Source of the DNA: Burkholderia aenigmatica
Lineage (GTDB): Bacteria > Pseudomonadota > Gammaproteobacteria > Burkholderiales > Burkholderiaceae
NCBI RefSeq assembly: GCF_902499175.1
Contig: NZ_CABVQC010000038.1
Location: 21,288-85,287 of the forward strand
Direction: 5' to 3'
DNA length: 64,000 nucleotides
The position numbers and the translations under genes are program-made. This document shows, one piece after another, positions 36,063-44,328 of this stretch. The notes beneath the pieces were generated by a model, which was not told the origin of the DNA, searched no databases, and was given only the letters and a program-made list of their open reading frames with translations. The first letter of the stretch is position 1; the number at the start of each line of letters is the position of its first letter.

Positions 36063-37316
36063 TTACGCAGCCTCCCCGCTCCCGCACACGACGGACGCGG
36101 CCTGGGCCTGCTGCTGCGACAGGTACCGCAGCAGCTTGGTGACCATCCACACGACGATGCACGACAGCGCGACGAAGAACACCGCGAGCGGCGTCAGGAC
36201 ATGGATCGACACGAAACCGGCCAGCCCCATCATCGCGGACGACACGAGCAGCAGTGCGCAGCCGAGGATCGCGCTCGTCAGGCCGGCGATATGCGGAAAC
36301 AGCGAATTCCCCTTGGCCATCAGCGTCGGGTACATCGCGCCCGCGCAGAAGCCCATCACGAGCACCGGCGTCGCGAGCGTCCAGACGCGCAGCCCGACTG
36401 TGAGCGCCAGCACCAGCATCGCCACCGAGGCCCCCGCCATCACGCGCGCGCCGATGCGCAGACGTTGCTCGGCGCTCGGCAGCCCGCGCCCGTGAATGCG
36501 GTTCGACAGGCCGCCGAGGAAATACATCAGCCCGATCCCGAGCGCGAGATAGCCGAAGAAGGTCGGCGGCTTGTGCAGCGTGGTCTGCACCATGAACGGC
36601 CCGACGATGTTGAACACGAGCAGGATGCTGTAACACAGCCCCTGCGCCAGGAAGCAGCTCTGGAACACCGGGCTCGCCAGCACCTTGCCCGCGTTCGTCA
36701 TCAGCGTGCGCGGCTCGAGATGCACCGGTTTCGGCAAGGTTTCGCGGTAACGCCACAGCAGCGCCCACATCGCCAGCGAGTACACCAGCAGGAACACGAG
36801 GCACGCGCGCCAGCCGAACCATTCCTGCAGGTGCGCGCCGATCACCGGCGCGATGATCGGCGCGAGCCCCCATGCGATCGACATGTACGTGAACGCGTGC
36901 ATCAGCGCCTGGCCGGAGAACGAATCGGTGATGATCGCCTTCGCGAGCAGGTTGGTGGTCGCGATTCCGAAGCCCTGCAGGCAGCGCGCCAGCACGAACG
37001 TCTCCAGGTTCTGCGCGCCGAGCGACAGCAGGCAGCCGATCGTGTAGATCACGAGCCCGAACGCGAGCACGCGCTTGCGGCCGTAAGCGTCGGCGATCGG
37101 GCCGAAGATGAGCTGGCCGAGCGCGTAGGCCGCCATGTAGCCGGACACGCTCGACTGGATCGCCTGCGGCGTGGTCGCGAACGAACGTGCCATGTCGGGC
37201 AGCGCGGGGACGTAGATGTCGATCGCGAGCTGGCCGGCGGACGCGAACAGGCAGATCAGGAACAGCAGGAAACGCGGCGAGTTCGACTCGCGCGCGGGAG
37301 TGAGCGTGGCGTTCAT
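36063..37316 (-). CDS. Bcr/CflA-family drug-resistance MFS transporter
   Basis: A 417-residue, 12-helix exporter of the DHA1 group. The first helix is followed by IDIYVPALPDMARSF, then SGYMAAYALGQLIFGPIADAYGRKRVLAFG, both diagnostic of Bcr/CflA. The frame is open to 37805, but the ATG at 37316 gives the right N-terminus. It is the first gene of a two-gene operon with the GNAT acetyltransferase. Substrates in the family include bicyclomycin, chloramphenicol and sulfonamides; the one here is unknown. Note that Bcr-type carriers are proton-driven antiporters in the inner membrane. Confidence 0.93.
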   Translation of the reverse strand: MNATLTPARESNSPRFLLFLICLFASAGQLAIDIYVPALPDMARSFATTPQAIQSSVSGYMAAYALGQLIFGPIADAYGRKRVLAFGLVIYTIGCLLSLGAQNLETFVLARCLQGFGIATTNLLAKAIITDSFSGQALMHAFTYMSIAWGLAPIIAPVIGAHLQEWFGWRACLVFLLVYSLAMWALLWRYRETLPKPVHLEPRTLMTNAGKVLASPVFQSCFLAQGLCYSILLVFNIVGPFMVQTTLHKPPTFFGYLALGIGLMYFLGGLSNRIHGRGLPSAEQRLRIGARVMAGASVAMLVLALTVGLRVWTLATPVLVMGFCAGAMYPTLMAKGNSLFPHIAGLTSAILGCALLLVSSAMMGLAGFVSIHVLTPLAVFFVALSCIVVWMVTKLLRYLSQQQAQAASVVCGSGEAA

Positions 37317-37745
37317 GACGGCTGGGAAGGAGGTCGGACAGCAGTGACGCAGCCGCGCGATGTTCGAACTGCGAACACGCGTGCGTCGTGACGAATATCG
37401 TATTGTGCCTGTTGTCCGGTCGCGCAGCCGGATTCCCCTGGCGTGGACGAGGTTGAATGCCGATTGCGGCCTGCCCGGAAATCCGCTATCGGCGTGGCGT
37501 CCGCCGCTTGAATCCTGACTTGAGCCGGCACCCGATGGCCCTCCGGCACGTCGCGCTCGCCAACGCACGCGCGATGCCGATGCCGCACCCGGTCGGGTTC
37601 GCGATGGCGCCGTGGGCGATATTCCCGTCATCGCGACGGCACGCCCGCTGGCACATTCGGCAGCGCCAGCAACACCGGCCGCGCGTGGGCCGGAAATCGA
37701 GGCCTGGCGTGTTTCGCGCCTTCCGCCTTCCGCCTTCCGCACCGT
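37317..37745. other. Intergenic region before an orphan plus-strand terminator
   Basis: This 429-bp region has no gene I can support. It contains a short tandem repeat (three CCTTCCG-type units near 37716-37740) and ends at the strong plus-strand terminator at 37746. A 96-codon open frame at 37457-37747 has no ribosome-binding site and an unconvincing Arg/Pro-rich composition. A small RNA ending at the terminator is possible. Confidence 0.35.
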
Positions 37746-37772
37746 AACCGCCGGCACGCGCCGGCGGTTTTT
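37746..37772 (+). terminator. Rho-independent terminator with no obvious gene upstream
   Basis: The perfect 10-bp stem AACCGCCGGC (37746-37755) with GCCGGCGGTT (37760-37769) and an ACGC loop runs into TTTTTC on the plus strand. Both flanking genes are on the minus strand, so it would end a plus-strand transcript of unknown identity. On the minus strand no T tract follows. Confidence 0.8.
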
Positions 37773-37805
37773 CATGACCAAACGTCGATCAGCACCGACT
37801 CGCAA

Positions 37806-38702
37806 TCAATACTGCGCCTGATCCGTCGGATTCCTGAACAGCTGCTTCATCTCCACCGACAGCGGATAGTTGAGGCTCACGCCCTTCGGCGGAATCGGCT
37901 GTGTGAACCACTGGTTGTAGAGCTTCTCGGCCGCACCCGACGTCTGCATCTTCGCGATCACGCCATCGACGACATGCTTGAACGCCGGATCGTCCCTGCG
38001 CATCATGCACGCGTAGTTCTCGTGGACGAGCGGCGTGCCCGTCACCGTGTACGCACCCGGGTTGCGATCCTTCGCGATCTCGCCGTACAGCAGCGGCTCG
38101 TCCATCACGAACGCCACCGCGCGCCCGGTCGTGACGTTCATGAACGCTTCGGCGTGATCCTTGGCGCTGATGATCGTCATGTTCATCGCCTTCTCTTCGT
38201 TGAGCTTGCGCAGCAGGCGCTCGTCCGACGTGCCGGCCGTCGTCGCGACCGTCTTGCCCGCCAGGTCCGCGAAATCCTTCACGCCCGAATCCTTGCGCGT
38301 GCTGAAGCGGATGCCATACAGAAAAATACTGTTCGAGAACGCGGCCTGCTTCTGCCGTTCGAGCGTGTTCGTCGTCGATCCGCATTCGAAATCGATCGTC
38401 CCGTTCTGCAGCAGCGGAATCCGGTTCTGCGACGTGATCGGGATTTCCTTCACCGCGAGATTCGGCAGGTTCAGTTCCGTCTTCAACTGGTCGATGACGC
38501 GCGACGCGATGTCGCGCGAATAGCCGATGTTCTTCTGCTGGTTGTCCGAATACGAGAACGGCACCGACGATTCGCGAATGCCCAGCGACACGACGCCCGT
38601 GTCCTTGATCTTCTTCAGCGTGCCGGTAAGTGCCTGCGCGTGCGCGGTACCCGCCAGCGCACAGGACAGCGCAACGGCCAGCCAGCGTAAGCGGCGATCC
38701 AT
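37806..38702 (-). CDS. Amino-acid ABC transporter periplasmic binding protein (glutamate/aspartate GltI-like)
   Basis: A 298-residue family-3 solute-binding protein. The signal peptide ends at THAQA near residue 22. The mature protein opens LTGTLKKIKDTGVVSLGIRE and contains FSYSDNQQKNIGYSRDIA and the SBP motif CGSTTNTLERQKQAAFSNSI, all typical of GltI. The C-terminal KMQTSGAAEKLYNQWFTQPI fits too. It has no ABC permease or ATPase genes beside it, so it is an orphan binding protein that may serve a transporter elsewhere or act as a sensor. The start ATG lies 8 nt after AGGAGAAA. Confidence 0.92.
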   Translation of the reverse strand: MDRRLRWLAVALSCALAGTAHAQALTGTLKKIKDTGVVSLGIRESSVPFSYSDNQQKNIGYSRDIASRVIDQLKTELNLPNLAVKEIPITSQNRIPLLQNGTIDFECGSTTNTLERQKQAAFSNSIFLYGIRFSTRKDSGVKDFADLAGKTVATTAGTSDERLLRKLNEEKAMNMTIISAKDHAEAFMNVTTGRAVAFVMDEPLLYGEIAKDRNPGAYTVTGTPLVHENYACMMRRDDPAFKHVVDGVIAKMQTSGAAEKLYNQWFTQPIPPKGVSLNYPLSVEMKQLFRNPTDQAQY

Positions 38703-39125
38703 GCTTTTCTCCTGACGAAACGTTGATCGAATCGCGATCGTACGCCCGACAAAATTCGCGTCGCATCAGGGAAAGCGTAAACAACCTTCCACCGTGGCCG
38801 CCCGTTGAAAGACGTTTGCCGTGCCGCGCAAACCGGCCCGCGACGCAGGTTTCGCCCGACCGGCCACGCGTGGACTCGACCCCACCTTCTGTGCCACACG
38901 TTCCAAACGCGCGTTCATGCTGCAACGCACCAACGTAATCGTTTGCGCGCGCACAGGTTTTTCTCGTGAAACGTACTCAAGAAGCCGCCACGCCGGCCGT
39001 TACCCAGTGCATGGCGCGTCGCAGCAACCTTGCTGCCGCCGTCAGACAAAAAAAGACAAGGTCCGGGTCAGCCGGACCAGCGCCACCGCCGGCACGACGG
39101 TTATCTACGAGGATCGAGTTTCAAC
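38703..39125. other. Divergent intergenic region with a minus-strand hairpin
   Basis: This 423-bp region lies between the divergent binding-protein and protease genes and holds no gene. The inverted repeat GGTCCGG (39060-39066) / CCGGACC (39072-39078) read on the minus strand is followed by TTGTCTTTTTTTG, so it resembles a terminator for transcripts heading toward the binding-protein gene. It may insulate that gene or end an antisense RNA. No promoter was confidently placed. Confidence 0.4.
39047..39078 (-). terminator. Rho-independent terminator-like hairpin (minus strand)
   Basis: A 7-bp perfect stem with a 5-nt loop (39060-39078) is followed on the minus strand by a run of seven T residues (about 39050-39056). 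No minus-strand gene lies upstream of it in the window, because the protease is on the plus strand. Confidence 0.5.
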
Positions 39126-40769
39126 ATGAGAACCAAGCGTTTCAATTTCGCGCTGGCGCGCTCCGCACATGCGCGCATGCTCGCCGGCATGCTGTCTGCC
39201 GCCGCCCTCCTGCCCCTCGCCGGTTGCGGCGGAGGCGGCGGCGACGGCAGCAACCCGTCCTCCTCCAACGCAGCGCCGGCGCCGGCCCCGGCGCCCGCCC
39301 CGACCACCCCGACGCCCACGCCCACCACGACCGGCAGCAATGCCTGCCCGACGCAGCAGGCCGCCGTGCAGATGGCCGCGCAGACCGCACCGGCCGAACC
39401 GCCGATCGATCACCTGATCGTCAAGCTCAAGACGCTGACGGCCACGCGTGCGATGGCGGCCATCGACAACGGGACGCGGCTCGACGCCGTGATCCAGCGC
39501 TCGATGACGCGCTGGACTGCGCCGGTCGCCGGCAGCGCACGTGCCTATGCGAGCACGGTCGGGCAAGCGCCGGTGAACGTGCAGGTCGAACGGACGATCT
39601 CGAACGGCGCGGCCGTGCTGTCGCTCGGCCAGCGCATGGCCGCCACCGACGCAGCCGCGCTCGCGCAGGCATTCGCAGCCGATTCGGACGTCGACTACGC
39701 GGAACCGGATCACCCGATGCAGATCCGCGACACGCCGAGCGATCCGCTCTACAGCCAGCAGTGGTACCTGTCCGACCCGACCGCCGGCATCGACATGCCG
39801 CCGGCCTGGAACGTGACCAAGGGTTCGCCGACCGTCGTCACCGCCGTGCTCGACACCGGTTACCGGCCGCATGCCGACCTCGCCGCGAACCTGATGCCCG
39901 GCTACAGCTTCATCAGCAACGTCAACACCAGCAACAACGGCCTGACGCGCGGCCCTGACGCAACCGATCCGGGCGACTGGGTCACGCAGCAGGAACTCAG
40001 CAATGCGAACGGTCCGTACTACAACTGCGCGCCGCAGCCGAGCGACAGCAGCTGGCACGGCACCCGCGTGATGGGCGTGATCGGCGCGACCGCGAACAAC
40101 GGCGCCGGGATCGCCGGCGTATCGTGGCTCGGCCGAATCCTGCCGGTTCGCGTGCTCGGCAAGTGCGGTGGCACGACGAGCGACATCGCGGACGGGATGC
40201 GCTGGGCGGCCGGAATTCCGGTCACCGGCGTACCGAACAACCCGACGCCCGCGAAGGTCATCAACCTGAGCCTCGGCGGCGTCGGCGCATGCAGCACGAC
40301 GTTCCAGCAGGCCATCGACGACGTGACCGCGAAGGGCGTGACCGTCGTCGTCGCCGCCGGCAACGACGGCCTGTCGACCGGACTCGACCAGCCCGCGAAC
40401 TGCCGCGGCGTGATCAGCGTCGGCGCAACCGACGCGACGGGCCGCCGCGCGTCGTTCAGCAACTTCGGCGCCGATGTCACGCTCAGCGCACCCGGCGTCA
40501 ACATCCTGTCGACGTCGAATACCGGCACCACGACGCCGGGCGCGGACACCTACGGCCTCGCGAACGGCACCAGCCTCGCGACACCGCAAGTGTCGGGGGT
40601 CGCCGCGCTGATGCTGTCGGTGAACGGCAATCTCACGCCCGCGCAGATCCAGCAGAAACTGCAGGGCGGCACGCGCACGACCAAGCTGGCGGCCGGCACG
40701 TCGTGCACCGCGATGCCGGCGGGCTCGGGCATCCTCGATGCAGGGGCGGCCGTCGCGTCGGTCAACTAG
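39126..40769 (+). CDS. Subtilisin-like (S8) serine protease, lipoprotein
   Basis: A 547-residue secreted protease. The signal ends in the lipobox LAGC near residues 31-34, followed by a Gly-rich stretch and a long Pro/Ala/Thr linker (to about 70). A propeptide region spans about 80-190. The catalytic domain has Asp243 (AVLDTGYRPHADL), His311 (SSWHGTRVMG) and Ser483 (GTSLATPQVSG), with the VINLSLGG and VVVAAGNDG strands between. Members of this type in Burkholderia are extracellular or surface proteases. The start is the ATG at 39126 at the head of the signal; the earlier frame lacks one. A strong terminator follows, so it is monocistronic. Confidence 0.95.
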   Translation: MRTKRFNFALARSAHARMLAGMLSAAALLPLAGCGGGGGDGSNPSSSNAAPAPAPAPAPTTPTPTPTTTGSNACPTQQAAVQMAAQTAPAEPPIDHLIVKLKTLTATRAMAAIDNGTRLDAVIQRSMTRWTAPVAGSARAYASTVGQAPVNVQVERTISNGAAVLSLGQRMAATDAAALAQAFAADSDVDYAEPDHPMQIRDTPSDPLYSQQWYLSDPTAGIDMPPAWNVTKGSPTVVTAVLDTGYRPHADLAANLMPGYSFISNVNTSNNGLTRGPDATDPGDWVTQQELSNANGPYYNCAPQPSDSSWHGTRVMGVIGATANNGAGIAGVSWLGRILPVRVLGKCGGTTSDIADGMRWAAGIPVTGVPNNPTPAKVINLSLGGVGACSTTFQQAIDDVTAKGVTVVVAAGNDGLSTGLDQPANCRGVISVGATDATGRRASFSNFGADVTLSAPGVNILSTSNTGTTTPGADTYGLANGTSLATPQVSGVAALMLSVNGNLTPAQIQQKLQGGTRTTKLAAGTSCTAMPAGSGILDAGAAVASVN

Positions 40770-40791
40770 TCACCGGCACCCTGCTTCGTCG

Positions 40792-40835
40792 CGGCCGCGC
40801 GCATGCCGACATCGCATGCGCGCGGCCGTTTCATT
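40792..40835 (+). terminator. Strong terminator after the protease gene
   Basis: The perfect 15-bp stem CGGCCGCGCGCATGC (40792-40806) with GCATGCGCGCGGCCG (40814-40828) and a 7-nt loop is followed by TTTCATT. It is 22 bp after the protease stop. Confidence 0.8.
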
Positions 40836-40908
40836 GGCGGCGATCCGGCGTTTCTCCGCTCGCGCAACGGCTGGATTACGTTTCTCGAAATAACGACTGA
40901 CAAAAGGG

Positions 40909-40938
40909 TTGACGCTTCGCACAGCGACCCATTACCAT
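40909..40938 (+). promoter_or_regulatory. Sigma-70 promoter of the mgtA leader
   Basis: TTGACG (40909-40914) and TACCAT (40933-40938) are spaced 18 bp, a good housekeeping promoter. Transcription would start near 40945, giving a leader of about 540 nt before mgtA. That length is unusual and suggests regulation inside the leader. Confidence 0.65.
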
Positions 40939-40967
40939 CGCTCCCGTCTAATTACATGGAGTGTTCT

Positions 40968-41021
40968 GTGAACACCGATGCGAGTTGTAGTTGGTGCTTG
41001 ACCAACTTGACTGCTGCCTGA
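40968..41021 (+). CDS. Putative leader peptide 1 of mgtA
   Basis: A 17-residue ORF starting at GTG, preceded by TGGAGT with a 7-nt spacing, reads MNTDASCSWCLTNLTAA. An in-frame ATG at 40955 would add four residues but has no ribosome-binding site. It lies about 25 nt after the predicted transcription start and 27 nt before a strong hairpin. Placement and size suit a regulatory leader peptide; the two cysteines and Trp could make it responsive to charging or to the nascent chain. No match is known to me. Confidence 0.4.
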   Translation: MNTDASCSWCLTNLTAA

Positions 41022-41047
41022 GGAAAACGCGCAGAGCCTCGTCTTCT

Positions 41048-41074
41048 GCCGCATCCCGGGAAGCAGGATGCGGC
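41048..41074 (+). terminator. Leader hairpin upstream of mgtA
   Basis: The perfect 9-bp stem GCCGCATCC (41048-41056) with GGATGCGGC (41066-41074) has a 9-nt loop. There is no T tract, so it could be a Rho-dependent pause or folding switch rather than a simple terminator. A short GGCC-TGACT-GGCC hairpin follows directly. Confidence 0.45.
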
Positions 41075-41279
41075 GTCCTTCCGGCCTGACTGGCCAGATC
41101 TCCCGCCGAATTTTCATGGTTGTCGAATGCACGCGATGCGCCGTCGCGCGCGTGCGTTCGTGTTGCGCGCAGCGTCAGCCTCGCGCGCTTTCCGTTCGCG
41201 TGCCATCCGGCCGCGCGCCTTCGTGCGTGCGTCGCTGTCGATCGCCCGTGCCGACTATCCGCAACCGACAGGAGTGCAG

Positions 41280-41438
41280 ATGAACTCAGACGACAGTAGT
41301 CGATTACCGCTCGCCGGTGCGACGCTGCACATCGCCCCTCCGGCCGCACCGCACGCGCCGGCGAGCGTTCCCGCCTTCACCGATCCACAGCCGATCGCGC
41401 CCGACGCGACGCGGCGGGAAGCGCTCGTGCGTCGATAA
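41280..41438 (+). CDS. Putative proline-rich leader ORF of mgtA
   Basis: A 52-residue ORF just before the magnesium ATPase. It has a good ribosome-binding site (CAGGAGTGCAG) and contains nine prolines, most in APPAAPHAPASVPAF and TDPQP. It ends 47 bp before the mgtA start. Salmonella mgtA and mgtCBR carry short proline-rich leader ORFs (MgtL, MgtP) that couple proline and Mg2+ levels to transcription, so a functional analogue is plausible. The length (52 versus 17 in MgtL) and sequence differ, so this is inference. Confidence 0.5.
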   Translation: MNSDDSSRLPLAGATLHIAPPAAPHAPASVPAFTDPQPIAPDATRREALVRR

Positions 41439-41485
41439 CGTCACGGTCGCTCCCCGCCCGCCGACTCGTGCGCAAGGAGCAACTC

Positions 41486-44251
41486 ATGACGACACGACAC
41501 AACACATCGCAAAAGAAACAGCGTGGCTTCATCAAGGCCGGCACCGGCCCGCAGAACGACCCGCGCATCATGCGCGCCGCGCAGGAAGCGGCCCGCCCGC
41601 TCGAAGACACGCTGAAGTCGCTGCACACCAGCACGCGCGGCCTCACCTACGACCAGGCCGCCGACCGCCTGCAGCACTACGGCCCGAACGAAATCGCGCA
41701 CGACAAGCCGCCGCACTGGACCCGCCAGTTGCTGCTCTCGTTCCACAACCCGTTCGTCTACGTGCTGCTGGTGCTGGCCGCCATCAGCTTCTTCACCGAC
41801 GTCTACTTCGCGGCCCCCGACGATCGCGACTATGTCGGCATGACGATCCTGCTGACGATGGTCACGATCAGCGCGCTGCTGCGTTTCGCGCAGGAATTCC
41901 GGTCGCTGCGCGCGGCCGAGAAGCTGAAGGCGATGGTCCGCACGACCGCGACCGTGCAGCGCTCGGTGACCGACACGTCCGAACCGGCCCGCCGCGAGGT
42001 GCCGATGCGCGAAGTCGTGACCGGCGACATCGTGCACCTGTCGGCCGGCGACATGATTCCGGCGGACGTGCGCCTGCTCGCGTCGCGCGACCTGTTCATC
42101 AGCCAGGCCGTGCTGACCGGCGAGGCGCTGCCGGTCGAGAAGTACGACACGCTCGGCGCGGTCGCCGGCAAATCCGCCAGCACGCGCGCGGCCGGCGCGG
42201 CGACCGATACGTCGGCATCGCTGCTCGATCTCGAGAACGTCTGCTTCATGGGCACCAACGTCGTCAGCGGCACCGCAACGGCCGTCGTCGTCGCGACCGG
42301 CGAGGACACCTACTTCGGTTCGCTCGCGCGCAACGTCGTGAGCCACAAGCGCATCGAGACGAGCTTCGACCGCGGCGTCGCGAGCGTGAGCTGGCTGCTG
42401 ATCAAGTTCATGTTCGTGATGGTGCCGATCGTGTTCATGATCAACGGGCTGACCAAGGGCGACTGGCTGAGCGCGCTCACGTTCGCGCTCGCGGTGGCCG
42501 TCGGCCTCACGCCCGAGATGCTGCCGATGATCGTCAGCGCGAACCTCGCGCGCGGCGCGGTCGCGATGGCGCGCCGCAAGGTCGTCGTCAAGCGGCTGAA
42601 CTCGGTGCAGAACTTCGGCGCGATGGACGTGCTGTGCACCGACAAGACCGGCACGCTCACGCAGGACAAGATCATCCTCGAGCACCACCTCGACCTGTCG
42701 GGTCACAAGGACGAGGAGATCCTGCGGCTCGGCTGGCTGAACAGCTTCCACCAGAGCGGCCAGAAGAACCTGATCGACATCGCGGTCGTCGCGCGTGCCG
42801 ACGAGATCGGCGAGCGCGTGAAGCCGCAGGGCTACAAGAAGATCGACGAACTGCCGTTCGACTTCGTGCGGCGCCGCCTGTCGGTCGTCGTCGAGGATGC
42901 GCGTGGCACGCACCTGCTGATCTGCAAGGGCGCGGTCGAGGAGATGCTGGCCGTCTCCACGCACGTGCAGGATGAAGACGGCGTGCGTCCGCTCGACTTC
43001 GTCGCGCGCAAGCGGCTGCTCGAACAGGCCAGCGCGTACAACGAGGACGGCTTCCGCGTGCTCGTGCTCGCGACGCGCACGATCACGCGCGGCGACGAGC
43101 GCCAGCAGTACCGCACCGCCGACGAACACGACCTCGTCGTGCGCGGCTTCCTGACCTTCCTCGATCCGCCGAAGGAATCGGCCGCGCCGGCGCTCGCCGC
43201 GCTGCGCGAAAACGGCGTCGCGGTGAAGGTGCTGACGGGCGACAACCCGATCGTCACGATGAAGGTGTGCCGCCAGGTCGGCCTCGAACCCGGCAAGCCG
43301 ATGCTCGGCACGGAGATCGAAGCGCTCGACGACGCGACGCTCGCGCAGGTCGTCGAACGCACGACCGTATTCGCGAAGCTGACGCCGCTGCAGAAGGCGC
43401 GCATCGTCAAGGCGCTGCAGGCGAACGGCCACACGGTCGGCTTCCTCGGCGACGGCATCAACGATGCGCCCGCGCTGCGCGACGCCGACGTCGGCATCTC
43501 GGTCGACAGCGGCGCCGACATCGCGAAGGAAACCGCCGACATCATCCTGCTCGAAAAGAGCCTGATGGTGCTCGAGGAAGGCGTGATCAAGGGCCGCGAG
43601 ACGTTCGGCAACATCCTGAAGTACCTGAACATGACCGCGAGCTCGAACTTCGGCAACGTGTTCTCGGTGCTCGTCGCCAGCGCGTTCCTGCCGTGGGAGC
43701 CGATGCTCGCGACCCAGCTGCTCGTACTGAACCTGATCTACGACACGTCGCAGATGCTGCTGCCGTGGGACAAGATGGATCCCGAGTTCCTGAAGAAGCC
43801 GCGCAAATGGGAAGCCGGCAACATCAGCCGCTTCATGCTGTGGGTCGGGCCGACGTCGTCGGTATTCGACATCACGACCTACATCCTGATGTGGACCGTG
43901 TTCGGCGCGGGCGCGATGTATCACCTGAACGGCGGCACCGGCGGCCAGATCGTGATGAACTCGGGCTGGTTCATCGAGAGCCTCGTGTCGCAGACGCTCG
44001 TCGTGCACCTGCTGCGCACGCAGAAGATCCCGTTCCTGCAAAGCACGGCCGCGCTGCCGGTGCTGCTGTCGACCTTCACCGCGATCGCGATCGGCTGCTG
44101 GCTGCCGTTCTCGCCGTTCGCGGAATCGCTCGGCTTCATGCACCTGCCGGGCACCTTCTGGCTGTGGCTCGCCGCGACGATGGTCGGCTACATCCTGCTC
44201 GCGCAGATCGTCAAGACGATCTACGTGCGCCGCTACAAGCAGTGGTTCTGA
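41486..44251 (+). CDS. mgtA: P-type Mg2+-importing ATPase
   Basis: A 921-residue P3B-type ATPase that imports Mg2+ into the cytoplasm. The cation-ATPase N-terminal domain is at about 45-105. The actuator spans about 130-270 (SAGDMIPADVRLLAS, then VLTGEALPVEK). The phosphorylation motif is CTDKTGTLTQD with Asp386. The nucleotide domain follows (about 400-540, with KGAVEEML), then LTGDNPIVTMKV and the hinge GDGINDAPALRDADVGISVD. The C-terminal helices include NPFVYVLL-like and MWTVFGAGAMYHLN text. Length matches MgtA/MgtB (about 900). The ATG at 41486 follows AAGGAGC. Probably induced by low Mg2+ through the long leader. Confidence 0.96.
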   Translation: MTTRHNTSQKKQRGFIKAGTGPQNDPRIMRAAQEAARPLEDTLKSLHTSTRGLTYDQAADRLQHYGPNEIAHDKPPHWTRQLLLSFHNPFVYVLLVLAAISFFTDVYFAAPDDRDYVGMTILLTMVTISALLRFAQEFRSLRAAEKLKAMVRTTATVQRSVTDTSEPARREVPMREVVTGDIVHLSAGDMIPADVRLLASRDLFISQAVLTGEALPVEKYDTLGAVAGKSASTRAAGAATDTSASLLDLENVCFMGTNVVSGTATAVVVATGEDTYFGSLARNVVSHKRIETSFDRGVASVSWLLIKFMFVMVPIVFMINGLTKGDWLSALTFALAVAVGLTPEMLPMIVSANLARGAVAMARRKVVVKRLNSVQNFGAMDVLCTDKTGTLTQDKIILEHHLDLSGHKDEEILRLGWLNSFHQSGQKNLIDIAVVARADEIGERVKPQGYKKIDELPFDFVRRRLSVVVEDARGTHLLICKGAVEEMLAVSTHVQDEDGVRPLDFVARKRLLEQASAYNEDGFRVLVLATRTITRGDERQQYRTADEHDLVVRGFLTFLDPPKESAAPALAALRENGVAVKVLTGDNPIVTMKVCRQVGLEPGKPMLGTEIEALDDATLAQVVERTTVFAKLTPLQKARIVKALQANGHTVGFLGDGINDAPALRDADVGISVDSGADIAKETADIILLEKSLMVLEEGVIKGRETFGNILKYLNMTASSNFGNVFSVLVASAFLPWEPMLATQLLVLNLIYDTSQMLLPWDKMDPEFLKKPRKWEAGNISRFMLWVGPTSSVFDITTYILMWTVFGAGAMYHLNGGTGGQIVMNSGWFIESLVSQTLVVHLLRTQKIPFLQSTAALPVLLSTFTAIAIGCWLPFSPFAESLGFMHLPGTFWLWLAATMVGYILLAQIVKTIYVRRYKQWF

Positions 44252-44265
44252 AGATCTTTGCCTGA

Positions 44266-44305
44266 AGCCGGCCGGCCCGCACTCCCCTGCATGGGCCGGC
44301 CGGCT
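44266..44305 (+). terminator. Strong hairpin after mgtA
   Basis: The perfect 13-bp stem AGCCGGCCGGCCC (44266-44278) with GGGCCGGCCGGCT (44293-44305) has a 14-nt loop but no T tract. It may reduce or process read-through from mgtA into the next gene. Confidence 0.5.
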
Positions 44306-44328
44306 CGCCACGCACGACAGGTGATCCC

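Noticed and set aside
37457..37747. A 96-codon ORF ending at the orphan terminator.
   Set aside because: No ribosome-binding site, Arg/Pro/His-rich, and it runs into the terminator stem; more likely noncoding.
41441..44311. A 956-codon minus-strand frame opposite mgtA.
   Set aside because: Arg/Ala/His-rich antisense shadow; the plus-strand frame has all P-type ATPase motifs.
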